Both the position numbers and the translations under genes were made by a program. The notes under the pieces were generated by a model, which was not told the DNA's origin, searched no databases, and saw nothing but the letters and a program-made list of their open reading frames with translations. 64,000 nucleotides of DNA from Marivivens aquimaris (lineage in GTDB: Bacteria; Pseudomonadota; Alphaproteobacteria; Rhodobacterales; Rhodobacteraceae), in contig NZ_JADBGB010000001.1 of assembly GCF_015220045.1 (NCBI RefSeq), positions 959,001 to 1,023,000 of the forward strand, given 5' to 3'. This document shows, piece after piece, positions 45,147-53,366 of this stretch. Each line of letters starts with the position of its first letter. Within the stretch, counting starts at the first letter, position 1.

Positions 45147-45550
45147 TGCCGCAGGTTGTCATCTCTATCGGCGGCCGCTCGTTCGAGGTCGCCTGTCAGG
45201 AAGGCGAGGAATCCTACCTCCAGCAAGCTGCCTCGCTCATCGATGCGGAGGCCACGGTCCTCACCAGCCAGATCGGGCGGATGCCGGAATCGCAGATGTT
45301 GCTGATGGCATCGCTGATGCTCGCGGATAAAACGGTGGGGCTGGAAGACAAGCTCAAGACCGCCGACGCCGAACTGGCCGATCTGCGCGCCAAGGTCGCC
45401 GATCTGGAAAGTCGCGCCACGGCGGAGCCGGAACGGATCGAGGTTCCGTATATCCCCGAGTCGGTGACGGATATGCTCAAAGAACTGGCGGCGCAGGCCG
45501 AGGATCTGGCCGAGCAACTCGCCAAGAAGTCCGCAGGAGAGCCGCAATGA
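45146..45550 (+). CDS. zapA: cell division protein ZapA
   Basis: The protein has 134 residues. The ZapA head domain reads VVISIGGRSFEVACQEGEE, with YLQQAASLIDAEATVLTSQIG and QMLLMASLMLADKTVGLEDKL following. A coiled-coil tail runs to the end. It bundles FtsZ filaments at midcell. It overlaps the upstream coiled-coil gene and the downstream MliC-like gene (ATGA), forming a three-gene operon. Confidence 0.88.
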   Translation: MPQVVISIGGRSFEVACQEGEESYLQQAASLIDAEATVLTSQIGRMPESQMLLMASLMLADKTVGLEDKLKTADAELADLRAKVADLESRATAEPERIEVPYIPESVTDMLKELAAQAEDLAEQLAKKSAGEPQ

Positions 45551-45888
45551 TCCGCTATGGCCTCATCGCTGCCGCGCTGGCGCTGCCGCAAATGGCCCAC
45601 GCCATCGCCGACATCGAGGCTGTCGAATACCGCTGCGAACGCAACGTAAAGATCGACGTGGCCTATGTGAACTCCGACGGTGCGCCGCAGGTGGTCGTCA
45701 TGGCCGAGGGCAACGTGGCCGTCCTGCGCGCAGTCCCGACCGCATCGGGCGTGCGCTACCAAGGCCCGCCCGTCGAGGATGGCTACGTGTGGTGGACCCA
45801 AGGAGATGACGCGATGCTGGGCTGGTACGACGCCGAACTGGCGGAGGAAGTCACGCTGTTCATGAGCTGCAAGCAGCTCCGCAAGTAA
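45547..45888 (+). CDS. MliC-like periplasmic protein (c-type lysozyme inhibitor family)
   Basis: The protein has 113 residues with a signal peptide ending near QMAHA. The mature part follows the MliC/PliC plan: YRCERNVKIDVAYVNSDG, QVVVMAEGNVAVL, RYQGPP, DGYVWWTQGDDAMLGWYD and a C-terminal Cys that can pair with Cys of YRCE. There is no lipobox, so it is soluble in the periplasm. The family inhibits lysozyme. It is coupled to zapA by a 4-bp overlap. A strong terminator ends the operon. Confidence 0.7.
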   Translation: MIRYGLIAAALALPQMAHAIADIEAVEYRCERNVKIDVAYVNSDGAPQVVVMAEGNVAVLRAVPTASGVRYQGPPVEDGYVWWTQGDDAMLGWYDAELAEEVTLFMSCKQLRK

Positions 45889-45910
45889 CAGCCACCGCCA
45901 TTCAAATGAA

Positions 45911-45942
45911 AAGGGCCGGAGGAAATCCTCCGGCCCTTTGTT
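45911..45942. terminator. bidirectional terminator between the zapA operon and grxD
   Basis: AAGGGCCGGAGG (45911-45922) pairs with CCTCCGGCCCTT (45927-45938) around AAAT, followed by TTGTTCTTTT. Confidence 0.85.
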
Positions 45943-45961
45943 CTTTTATGCCGATTGGCGC

Positions 45962-46321
45962 TTACTGGTTCGCAGCGCGGATCTGATCGGCCTTTTCCTT
46001 GTCGAAGGTGACGCCTTCGTTCGCGAACATGGTGTCCAGTTCGCCCGAGAGGGTCATTTCGGTGATGATGTCACAGCCGCCGACGAACTCGCCATTGACG
46101 TAGAGCTGCGGGATGGTCGGCCAGTCGGCGTAATCCTTGATGCCCTGACGGATTTCGTCGTCAGCCAGCACGTTCACGTCGGTGTAGTTCACGTCCATGA
46201 AGTTCAGGATGCCGGCCACGCGCGAGGAGAAACCGCACTGCGGCATTTCCTTGGTGCCCTTCATGTAGAGAACAACCTGGTTCGAGGTGACGGTTTCTTT
46301 GATTCTTTCCTGAGCGGACAT
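45962..46321 (-). CDS. grxD: monothiol glutaredoxin
   Basis: The protein has 119 residues with the CGFS active site ([12 protein letters not shown], Cys29), the [19 protein letters not shown] glutathione-binding stretch and the class-II length. Such proteins carry a [2Fe-2S] cluster between two monomers or with BolA. The bolA gene lies 10 bp upstream on the same strand, the classical partner pair in iron-sulfur trafficking and iron sensing. AAGGAAATACC stands before ATG 46321. Confidence 0.95.
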   Translation of the reverse strand: MSAQERIKETVTSNQVVLYMKGTKEMPQCGFSSRVAGILNFMDVNYTDVNVLADDEIRQGIKDYADWPTIPQLYVNGEFVGGCDIITEMTLSGELDTMFANEGVTFDKEKADQIRAANQ

Positions 46322-46331
46322 TGGTATTTCC

Positions 46332-46562
46332 TTATTCCGGGGCGCGGGTGGTGAGCGCCAATGCGTGGAGTTCGCCGCTGTCCAGCTTTTCACGGATGGC
46401 GGCGTTGACGGCGCGCTGCTGCTGGACCCGGTTCATGTTGCGGAAGCTTTCATCCTCTACTAGGGCAGCAAAGTGCTGTCCGTCGTCGCCCTGCACCTGA
46501 ATGTTGGCGTCGGGAAAGGTTCCGCGGATCAGTGTTTCGATTTCTTCTGCGGTAATCGCCAT
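46332..46562 (-). CDS. BolA family protein
   Basis: The protein has 76 residues. The BolA fold is recognised by [20 protein letters not shown] and [12 protein letters not shown], which contains the conserved F-x(6)-R-Q-R-type helix. The conserved His in GQHF is a candidate cluster ligand. It acts with the monothiol glutaredoxin encoded directly downstream. GGAGGCC before the ATG is a strong ribosome site. Confidence 0.92.
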   Translation of the reverse strand: MAITAEEIETLIRGTFPDANIQVQGDDGQHFAALVEDESFRNMNRVQQQRAVNAAIREKLDSGELHALALTTRAPE

Positions 46563-46619
46563 GCAAAGGCCTCCTGTCTTACCTAAGATGTAAGACGGCG
46601 GATTGGCAGTCGCAAGCGG

Positions 46620-47102
46620 TTAGCTGCCCGCATGTGTGCGAAGGTCGCGGATAAAGGCGTCGAACGCCTCTTTCGCGGTCGGGCTATCGCTCCAGATGCG
46701 GGAGGTCTTGCGGATCAGCTGTTGGCGGCGCTCCTCAAGCTCTGGCGTGAGGCTGTATTTTTCGGCGGCGACCAGCATCGTCAGGCGTTCATGCAGCGGG
46801 CGGAGGTTCGCGAAGTCGCGCATCATGGCAGGCAGCAGTTCGGGCGCGTCGCGCCAGCTTTCGCCGTTGAAGCGTTCCTGCGTCACGCGCTGGCCCGCAC
46901 CGGCGCAGTCGTAGAGGGTGCAGCCTTTGAAGCCCTTGTCCTCTAGGTCTTCGTGGATCGTGCAGAGGTGTCCGCCGAGGTTGGGGCAGGCTTTGCCAGC
47001 GGGTTTGTCGATGGCGAACATCTTGCCCTTGTCCAGCACGAGGCTGACGCAGCAGAGCGCGGCGCAGTTCATGCAATCGGATGTCAGGTCGGGCAGGGAC
47101 AT
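46620..47102 (-). CDS. cysteine-rich protein of unknown function next to grxD-bolA
   Basis: The protein has 160 residues. The first 66 hold eight cysteines: Cys10, Cys13, Cys17, Cys18 (SDCMNCAALCC), Cys39, Cys47 (LGGHLCTIH), Cys61 and Cys66 (GCTLYDCAGAG). This resembles the zinc/iron-chelating cysteine clusters of the YkgJ type, but I cannot assign it firmly. The rest is helical and charged. It is on the same strand as bolA, 57 bp upstream of it, so it may belong to iron-sulfur metabolism. A family 2 repeat lies right upstream of its start. Confidence 0.7.
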   Translation of the reverse strand: MSLPDLTSDCMNCAALCCVSLVLDKGKMFAIDKPAGKACPNLGGHLCTIHEDLEDKGFKGCTLYDCAGAGQRVTQERFNGESWRDAPELLPAMMRDFANLRPLHERLTMLVAAEKYSLTPELEERRQQLIRKTSRIWSDSPTAKEAFDAFIRDLRTHAGS

Positions 47103-47104
47103 GG

Positions 47105-47167
47105 GCGAATTCCACTCCGCTGCGCGGAGCGGATGCCTCCGGCGGAGGTATTTTTATCAGAATGAAG
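47105..47167 (+). repeat. intergenic hairpin repeat, family 2, copy 2
   Basis: CTCCGC-TGC-GCGGAG, GGATGCCTCCGGCGGAGG and the tail TATTTTTATCAGAATGAAG. The last 23 bases (47145-47167) match family 2 copy 1 at 22 of 23 positions in inverted orientation. It lies between purL and the cysteine-rich protein gene. Confidence 0.75.
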
Positions 47168-47181
47168 GCAGGGGTGCGAAA

Positions 47182-47203
47182 AGGCCCGCGGAGGGGCGGG
47201 CCT
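47182..47203 (-). terminator. terminator of purL
   Basis: AGGCCCGC (47182-47189) pairs with GCGGGCCT (47196-47203). On the minus strand the stem is followed by TTTTC. Confidence 0.75.
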
Positions 47204-47216
47204 GATGCGTTCTGTC

Positions 47217-49376
47217 TTAGTGGACCGCGTCGTAGAAGGCCGAGCGGAACAGCGTTTTCAGCTCGTCCAGCGGGGCCGAGACGCCGCCGAAGCTGACGTC
47301 CGAGCCGCCGAACTTGCCAACGGTCTGGATGGTGATGCCTGCCTGACCGGCGGCGATCATCAGTTCTTCGGCCTTGTCGTAGCCGCAAGCGATCAGGTAG
47401 CGGCCCTGATCCTCACCGAAGAGGGTCGGGGTGTCGCCTGCGTCGAGCGTGACGCCGACGCCTGCTGCTTCGGCCATCTCAAACGCGGCGAGCGCGAGGC
47501 CGCCGTCTGCGAGGTCGGTACAGGCGGTGATCATGCTGCGGTTGGCGCGGATGAAGTCGCCATGGGCGGCTTCCTTGGCCAGATCGACGTGCGGGGCGTC
47601 GCCTTCTTCGCGGTTGTAGACTTCTGCGAGGAGAGCCGACTGGCCGAGGTGGCCGGTGGTCTCGCCGATCAGCAGAGCGACGTGACCATCACGTGCGGTG
47701 CCGAGGATCGCGTCTTCGAGGTTTTCGATCAGGCCAACAGCGCAGATGGTCGGGGTCGGCAGGATGCCCTGACCGTCGGTCTCGTTATAGAGCGAGACGT
47801 TGCCCGATACGATCGGGGTGTCCAGGGCGATACAGGCTTCACCGATACCTTTGAGCGCGCCGACGAACTGGCCCATGATCTCGGGCTTTTCGGGGTTGCC
47901 GAAGTTCAGGTTGTCGGTGGTCGCGAGCGGCTTGGCGCCAACAGCGGACAGGTTGCGGTAGGCTTCGGCCACGGCCTGCTTGCCGCCTTCGATCGGGTTC
48001 GCCTTGACGTAGCGCGGGGTCACATCAGAGGTGAAGGCCACGGCCTTGTTGGTGCCGTGGATACGCACGATGCCTGCGCCGATACCCGGACGCTGGACGG
48101 TGTCGCCCATGACTTGCGTGTCGTACTGTTCATAGACCCACTGTTTGCCTGCGTAGTTCGGCGAGGACAGCAGGGCCTTCAGGCCGTCGATCGGGTCAAC
48201 GCCGGGAACGTCGGCCAGGTCTTCTGCGGCAGGGGTTTCCACCCACGGACGGTCGTATTCGGGAGCCGAGGACGACAGTTCCGACAACGGCAGGTCGGCC
48301 ATGACCTTGTCGCCGTGCAGGATAAGGAAGCGGTCTTCGGCGATGGTTTCACCGACAATCGCGAAGTCGAGGTCCCATTTGTCGAACACGGCACGGGCTT
48401 CGGCTTCCAGCTCGGGGTTGAGGACCATGAGCATACGTTCCTGAGACTCGGAGAGCATCATTTCGTAGGCGGTCATGTTCTCTTCGCGCTGCGGTACGCG
48501 GTCGAGTTCGAGTTTGATGCCGAGGCCGCCCTTGTCGCCCATTTCAACGGCCGAGCAGGTCAGACCCGCAGCGCCCATATCCTGAATGGAGATCACGGCG
48601 CCGGTCTGCATCAGTTCCATGCAGGCTTCCATCAGGCGCTTTTCGGTGAAGGGGTCGCCAACCTGAACGGTGGGGCGCTTCTCTTCAATGGTCTCGTCGA
48701 ATTCTGCCGACGCCATGGTTGCGCCGCCGACGCCGTCACGGCCGGTTTTCGCGCCGAGGTACACCACCGGCATACCGACGCCCGAGGCGGCGGAGTAGAA
48801 GATCTTGTCCGCATCGGCGAGGCCGGCTGCGAATGCGTTCACAAGGCAGTTGCCGTTGTAGGCGGGGTGGAAGCGAACTTCACCGCCGACGGTAGGCACG
48901 CCGAAGCAGTTGCCGTAGCCGCCAACGCCTTCAACGACGCCGTTCACGAGCTGCTTGGTCTTGTGGTGGGCCGGTTCACCGAAAGACAGCGAGTTCATCG
49001 CCGCGATCGGGCGGGCGCCCATGGTGAAGACGTCGCGCAGGATGCCGCCAACGCCGGTCGCCGCACCTTGGTACGGTTCGATGTAGGACGGGTGGTTGTG
49101 CGACTCCATCTTGAAGACGATGGCCTGATTGTCACCGATATCGACGACGCCAGCGTTCTCGCCAGGGCCGCAGATAACCTGCGGGCCGGTGGTCGGCAGG
49201 GTGCGCAGCCATTTCTTGGAGGACTTGTAGGAACAGTGTTCGTTCCACATCGCCGAAAAGATGCCGAGTTCGGTGAAGGTCGGCTCGCGCCCGATGATTT
49301 CGAGAATACGCTCGTACTCGTCCGGCTTGAGGCCGTGGGCTGCGATCAGGTCTTCGGTGATTTGCGGTTCGTCCAT
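47217..49376 (-). CDS. purL: phosphoribosylformylglycinamidine synthase subunit PurL
   Basis: The protein has 719 residues, the small (Bacillus-type) PurL that works with separate PurS and PurQ. Motifs: [17 protein letters not shown] near residue 42 (active-site His), [12 protein letters not shown] near 72, [13 protein letters not shown] [20 protein letters not shown] near 95, and [13 protein letters not shown] near 275. It makes FGAM in purine synthesis. No other pur genes are in the window. The start has CCGGGGGACAC upstream, a moderate ribosome site. Confidence 0.97.
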   Translation of the reverse strand: MDEPQITEDLIAAHGLKPDEYERILEIIGREPTFTELGIFSAMWNEHCSYKSSKKWLRTLPTTGPQVICGPGENAGVVDIGDNQAIVFKMESHNHPSYIEPYQGAATGVGGILRDVFTMGARPIAAMNSLSFGEPAHHKTKQLVNGVVEGVGGYGNCFGVPTVGGEVRFHPAYNGNCLVNAFAAGLADADKIFYSAASGVGMPVVYLGAKTGRDGVGGATMASAEFDETIEEKRPTVQVGDPFTEKRLMEACMELMQTGAVISIQDMGAAGLTCSAVEMGDKGGLGIKLELDRVPQREENMTAYEMMLSESQERMLMVLNPELEAEARAVFDKWDLDFAIVGETIAEDRFLILHGDKVMADLPLSELSSSAPEYDRPWVETPAAEDLADVPGVDPIDGLKALLSSPNYAGKQWVYEQYDTQVMGDTVQRPGIGAGIVRIHGTNKAVAFTSDVTPRYVKANPIEGGKQAVAEAYRNLSAVGAKPLATTDNLNFGNPEKPEIMGQFVGALKGIGEACIALDTPIVSGNVSLYNETDGQGILPTPTICAVGLIENLEDAILGTARDGHVALLIGETTGHLGQSALLAEVYNREEGDAPHVDLAKEAAHGDFIRANRSMITACTDLADGGLALAAFEMAEAAGVGVTLDAGDTPTLFGEDQGRYLIACGYDKAEELMIAAGQAGITIQTVGKFGGSDVSFGGVSAPLDELKTLFRSAFYDAVH

Positions 49377-49457
49377 AGTGTCCCCCGGAAGGCTTGGAAT
49401 TGCCGCCCTATTAGAGCAGAGGCGCTAAAGGGGGAAGGGCTGGGGTGACACTAGGTC

Positions 49458-49540
49458 AAAAAAAACGCCGGGCACACGGCCCGGCGAAGTCCAACAGGGA
49501 GGTATGAAGATGATGAGCTTAAAAGCATCATCGGCTTCGA
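49458..49540 (-). ncRNA. candidate 3-prime-UTR small RNA downstream of the LysR gene
   Basis: Read on the minus strand: a hairpin GATGATG-CTTTTAAGCT-CATCATC (about 49533-49510), then an unpaired stretch containing ACCTCCCTG (complementary to Shine-Dalgarno), then a strong terminator (stem CGCCGGGC/GCCCGGCG, 49486-49466) and eight T residues (49465-49458). This is the layout of an Hfq-type sRNA. It may be released from the LysR mRNA or have its own promoter. On the plus strand the same bases read as a 20-codon ORF with a GGGAGGT site. Confidence 0.4.
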
Positions 49541-49624
49541 TTGCTCAAATAGGCAGCAGAGTTTGAACGATCAAGAAAATTAAGTCTCGCCCGTATACAA
49601 CTCCGCTATGCACTCAGTGCATGG

Positions 49625-50539
49625 CTACTCGGTGGCGCCTGCGGTGCCTTCACGCATTTTCTTGCGATGCGCGAAAAGCTCTTCCTGAACGAAGTCGCGG
49701 AATGCGGCCACGCGCTTGGATTGGCGCAGCTCTTCGGGGTAGGCGAGGAACACCGGAACCTCTGCGGATTCCACATCGGGCAGGACGCGGATCAGCTGCG
49801 GGAAATCTTCGGTCAGGTAGTCGGGAAGAACGCCCACTCCGACGTTCGCGATGACCGCCTGAAGTGCACCGAAATAGTTGTTTACCGTCAACGTGCTGGA
49901 GACTTCGCAAGCCAGCAGGTTATGCACCAGAACGGCGCCCGCGCTGACCTGCGGCGCGTTGGGGTTCTGACAGATCAGACGGTGGTTCGAGATGTCTTCC
50001 ATCACGTCCAGCGGACCGTGCGAGGCCATGTAGTCCTCGGTCGCGTAGAGGCGCATACGGATGTTCATCAGACGCTTGCGGATGAGGTCGGCCTGCGAGG
50101 GCTCTTTCATCCTAATGGCGACGTCGGCTTCGCGCATGGGAAGATCGAGAACGCGCTCTTCCAGCATCAGGTCGATCTTGAGGTCGGGGTAGCGGTCATA
50201 AAGCTTTGACAGACGCGGTGCGAGCCAGAGCGTGCCGAATCCCGTGGTGGTGGTCACTTTCAGCTCGCCGAAGACTTCTTCTTCGCTGTCACGGATTCGC
50301 GCAGCGGCAGCTTCGAGTCGCTTGTTCATCGAACGGGTGGCGTCAAAAAGCAGTTCACCCTGTTCGGTGAGGATCAGGCCACGGGCATGGCGGTGGAAGA
50401 GGGTGGTGTTCAGCGACTCTTCCAGTGCGCGGATCTGGCGGCTCACAGCCGACTGCGACAGGTGAAGCGTGTCACCTGCGTGTGTCAGCGAGCCCGCGTC
50501 AGCGACCGCGTGAAAAATGCGAAGTTTGTCCCAGTCCAT
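49625..50539 (-). CDS. LysR family transcriptional regulator
   Basis: The protein has 304 residues. The winged-helix HTH is at residues 3-60 (LRIFHAVADAGSLTHAGDTL, then HLSQSAVSRQIRALEESLNT). The effector domain follows with TTTTGFGTLWLAPRLSKLYDRYP. It is divergent from murI. Its target cannot be told from the neighbours. Two 11-nt direct repeats (GCCTGCCAGTC 50546-50556 and GCCTGCTAGTC 50560-50570) lie in its leader, and a palindrome lies 90 bp upstream. Confidence 0.9.
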   Translation of the reverse strand: MDWDKLRIFHAVADAGSLTHAGDTLHLSQSAVSRQIRALEESLNTTLFHRHARGLILTEQGELLFDATRSMNKRLEAAAARIRDSEEEVFGELKVTTTTGFGTLWLAPRLSKLYDRYPDLKIDLMLEERVLDLPMREADVAIRMKEPSQADLIRKRLMNIRMRLYATEDYMASHGPLDVMEDISNHRLICQNPNAPQVSAGAVLVHNLLACEVSSTLTVNNYFGALQAVIANVGVGVLPDYLTEDFPQLIRVLPDVESAEVPVFLAYPEELRQSKRVAAFRDFVQEELFAHRKKMREGTAGATE

Positions 50540-50851
50540 TTCAGTGCCTGCCAGTCTTTGCCTGCTAGTCGTTCTTGTGCGACGAAGGTCGCCCCATTAC
50601 TTTAGGACATAACAGCTATGCAACCAGCACAGTGAAAGAATTTTCACTGATGGTCGGGTTTTAGCCGCCGATTGTCGCGTCCATGCCGCTTATTGAGGCA
50701 ACGCCTCCGCTGCCGGAAGTGTTGCAATGCCCGTACCGTTCTACCGCAGAGTGGTAAATTTATCGTCCACCTTCATGGATATCTTGCACATTCGGACGTA
50801 TGAGCCATGTTATCCTTCAATAAGAGCAGGTTTGCAGGGCAGGATAATTCA
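50540..50851. other. divergent promoter region between lysR and murI (no gene seen)
   Basis: This 312-bp stretch holds the two direct repeats near the lysR start and a 20-bp palindrome CAGTGAAAGAATTTTCACTG (50630-50649) with perfect 8-bp arms, a possible operator. The remainder holds no ORF or known RNA that I recognise. The murI ribosome site (GCAGGATAATTCA) is at its right end. Confidence 0.5.
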
Positions 50852-51664
50852 ATGGCAGTCGGCATTTTCGATAGTGGTTTGGGTGGATTGACGGTGCTTG
50901 ACGCCTGTCAGAAGCGTCTGCCGGACGTGCCTTTCGTCTATTTCGGTGATAACGCCCATGCGCCGTACGGCGTGCGCGATGCCGATGACATCTATAATCT
51001 GACGACCGCTGCGGTCGAACGGCTCTGGGAAGCGGGCTGCGATCTAGTGATCCTTGCATGTAACACCGCGAGCGCCGCTGCGCTCCGCCGGATGCAGGAA
51101 AGCTGGATCCCCCGCGATAAACGCGTGCTCGGCGTGTTCGTCCCGCTGATCGAAGCGCTGACCGAACGCCAGTGGGGCGACAACTCTCCGCCGCGTGAGG
51201 TCGAGGTGAAGCACGTCGCGCTGTTCGCTACACCTGCCACCGTCCGTTCGCGGGCATTCCAGCGTGAACTGGCGTTCCGCGCCATCGGTGTGGATGTCGA
51301 AGCGCAGGCTTGCGGCGGCGTTGTCGATGCGATCGAGGACGGCGATATGATCCTTGCCGAAGCTCTCGTGCGTAGCCACGTCGAGGCGCTGACCCGCAAG
51401 ATGCCGAACCCCGATGCCGCGATCCTCGGCTGCACGCACTATCCGATCATGGAAAAGGAATTCCAGGACGCCTTGGGTGCGGATGTGAAAGTGTTCAGCC
51501 AAGCGAACCTTGTGGCCGAAAGCCTCGCCGATTACCTCGTGCGCCGTCCCGAAATGGTCGGAAAAGGCACCGAAACGACGTTCCTGACCACCGGAAACCC
51601 GAAAAAGGTATCCGACCGCGCGACGCAGTTCCTCCGCCGGAAGGTTGAATTCGTCTCGGCTTGA
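50852..51664 (+). CDS. murI: glutamate racemase
   Basis: The protein has 270 residues. Both catalytic cysteines are present: Cys70 in [14 protein letters not shown] and Cys194 in [11 protein letters not shown]. The start [19 protein letters not shown] and the [10 protein letters not shown] motif are typical. It makes D-glutamate for peptidoglycan. ATG 50852 is chosen because the family fold starts there and AGGA precedes it; an in-frame ATG at 50807 would add 15 residues with no family match. Confidence 0.96.
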   Translation: MAVGIFDSGLGGLTVLDACQKRLPDVPFVYFGDNAHAPYGVRDADDIYNLTTAAVERLWEAGCDLVILACNTASAAALRRMQESWIPRDKRVLGVFVPLIEALTERQWGDNSPPREVEVKHVALFATPATVRSRAFQRELAFRAIGVDVEAQACGGVVDAIEDGDMILAEALVRSHVEALTRKMPNPDAAILGCTHYPIMEKEFQDALGADVKVFSQANLVAESLADYLVRRPEMVGKGTETTFLTTGNPKKVSDRATQFLRRKVEFVSA

Positions 51665-51738
51665 TGCGTCAATCCTGACAGTTGTATGACTCTCGGACTG
51701 CACCTATGTGCAGTTCGGGATATATGAGGGGACGAGGG

Positions 51739-52206
51739 ATGGCCGGACTGAAAAGCCTTAAGAAAAAACGCCGTATTCAGGTGATTGTGCTGGCACTGGT
51801 GGCGCTGGCGATTTCGGCCGGACTGATCGGCTACGGCTTCCGTGACGGCATCAATTTCTACCGTGATCCGAGCGCCGTCATCGCATCCCCGCCGCCGCCC
51901 TCCGAGACGTTCCGCATGGGCGGTCTCGTGGTCGAGGGCTCGCTGGTGCGCGGTCAGGGCGAGACGATCACCTTCGAAGTCACCGACAACGCAGAGGTCG
52001 TGCCTGTCCATTTCACCGGCATCCTGCCCGACCTTTTTGGCGAGGGACAGGGCATGATCGGCACCGGTAAGTACATTGACGGTGTCTTCGAAGCCTCTGA
52101 AATCCTTGCCAAACACGACGAAGAGTACATGCCAAAAGAGGTCGCGGATAGCCTCAAGGAAAGCGGTGTTTACGTCGATCCGAACGCTGGCACAGCCACG
52201 AATTAA
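51739..52206 (+). CDS. ccmE: cytochrome c maturation heme chaperone CcmE
   Basis: The protein has 155 residues with one N-terminal membrane anchor (about 13-34), then the periplasmic OB-fold. The covalent heme-binding His126 sits in LAKHDEEYMP with the conserved Tyr130. It passes heme to CcmF/CcmH. The ATG at 51739 follows GAGGG. ccmF and ccmH lie 1.5 kb downstream, with a lysis cassette inserted between; other ccm genes are not in the window. Confidence 0.96.
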   Translation: MAGLKSLKKKRRIQVIVLALVALAISAGLIGYGFRDGINFYRDPSAVIASPPPPSETFRMGGLVVEGSLVRGQGETITFEVTDNAEVVPVHFTGILPDLFGEGQGMIGTGKYIDGVFEASEILAKHDEEYMPKEVADSLKESGVYVDPNAGTATN

Positions 52207-52251
52207 CCTTTTTGCGTCAGTCTTTGCCTCGGGTCACTCGGAGGCAGAGAC

Positions 52252-52863
52252 ATGCAGACAGTCCAGCAAATCGCAGAAGATATCGTCGCCCGCGAAGGCG
52301 GCTTTGTCCACGATCCCGATGATCCGGGCGGTGCGACCAACCACGGCGTGACGCTGGGAACCTTGCAGCGGCTCAGGCGTGATCTGGATGGTGACGGGCA
52401 TGTTGATGTGGATGATGTACGGGCGGTAACGCCCCGTATTGCCACGGATATTTTCGTCCAGCATTACTTCGATGGCCCGCAGATCGGGCTGTTGCCCGAA
52501 GCGCTCTGGCCGACGGTGTTCGATATGTATGTGAACGCTGGGTCCGAGGCGGTGAAGATCCTCCAGCGGCTGCTGTGTGACATGCGTATCCCTGTAACCG
52601 TCGACGGCGTGATCGGGCCGGAGACCGCAGGCGCGGCGGCCAAGGCGCTGGATGCTGCCCCCGATCATCTGGTCGACGCCTACGGGATCGCGCGGCGCAA
52701 TTATTACTACGGCCTCGCGGATCGCCGTCCGAGCTTGCGCAAATTCGCCCGTCGCCGCGATGGCGGCAAAGGTGGCTGGATTGCGCGGGCCGAGGCGTTC
52801 ATCCGCCCGAAATACTGGCTCACCGATTTCCAACATGCCTCGCGCGTGGCGGCTTGGGGATGA
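52252..52863 (+). CDS. GH108-type N-acetylmuramidase (endolysin), gene-transfer-agent type
   Basis: The protein has 203 residues. The GH108 catalytic domain starts with IVAREGGFVHDPDDPGGATNHGVT (catalytic Glu15). A C-terminal peptidoglycan-binding part with VTVDGVIGPETAGAAAKAL follows. No signal peptide, so it needs a holin, encoded by the next gene with a 4-bp overlap. In Rhodobacter capsulatus an endolysin and a holin gene of this kind (rcc00555/rcc00556) release the gene transfer agent by lysis. The same pairing supports that role here; a phage remnant is the alternative. Confidence 0.85.
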   Translation: MQTVQQIAEDIVAREGGFVHDPDDPGGATNHGVTLGTLQRLRRDLDGDGHVDVDDVRAVTPRIATDIFVQHYFDGPQIGLLPEALWPTVFDMYVNAGSEAVKILQRLLCDMRIPVTVDGVIGPETAGAAAKALDAAPDHLVDAYGIARRNYYYGLADRRPSLRKFARRRDGGKGGWIARAEAFIRPKYWLTDFQHASRVAAWG

Positions 52864-53366
52864 GGGGGCTTTGGCAATTGCTGACGGGCCGCAGCAACAT
52901 CATCACCACCACCGCCGGTGCGTTCATCGAAAACGCCGAAGCCGCCAGCAAGCGCGAGGCGGAGGGCAAAGCGCAGGCGCGCCGTCAGTTTGGCGAGGAG
53001 TTCAGCCAGCCGCGTCAGGGCACATTCGACCGCGCCATCGACGGGCTGAACCGTTTGCCGCGCCCCATGCTGGCGTTCGGGACCATTGGGCTGTTTATCA
53101 TGGCGATGGTGGACCCCGTGTGGTTCGCAGGACGCATGCAGGGGATCGCGCTGGTGCCGGAGCCGCTCTGGTGGCTGATGGGTGCGATTGTGAGCTTCTA
53201 TTTCGGTGCGCGTCATCAGGCCAAAGCGCAGGACTTCCGCCGTTCCGTTGCGGAGACCGCCGCCGAGGCAGGCGCGGTCGATGCGCGGGTAAAGGCGCTG
53301 GATGCGCTTGGCTCGGATGCCAGCGACAATCGCGCACTCGATGACTGGAGGGCTGCTCGTGGATGA
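52860..53366 (+). CDS. holin of the GTA three-TM type
   Basis: The protein has 168 residues. An N-terminal helical part (GLWQLLTGRSNIITTTAGAF) with a charged region is followed by hydrophobic segments near 65-85 and 95-118 (AFGTIGLFIMAMVDPVWFAG and EPLWWLMGAIVSFYFGARH), then a charged tail. This matches the family named for gene-transfer-agent holins (PF11351). It would open the inner membrane for the endolysin. The ATG overlaps the endolysin stop (ATGA). Confidence 0.82.
   Translation: MRGLWQLLTGRSNIITTTAGAFIENAEAASKREAEGKAQARRQFGEEFSQPRQGTFDRAIDGLNRLPRPMLAFGTIGLFIMAMVDPVWFAGRMQGIALVPEPLWWLMGAIVSFYFGARHQAKAQDFRRSVAETAAEAGAVDARVKALDALGSDASDNRALDDWRAARG

Noticed and set aside
42819..49448. 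Long plus-strand open frames opposite tkt (576 codons) and purL (747 codons)
   Set aside because: Both are shadows of well-conserved enzymes on the other strand and show no recognisable family motif.
52203..52208. TTAACC half-site of CtrA just before the endolysin gene (and TTAACC at 53611-53616 before ccmF)
   Set aside because: Only the half-site is present, without the TTAA partner at N7; one of them overlaps the ccmE stop codon, so chance is the simpler explanation.
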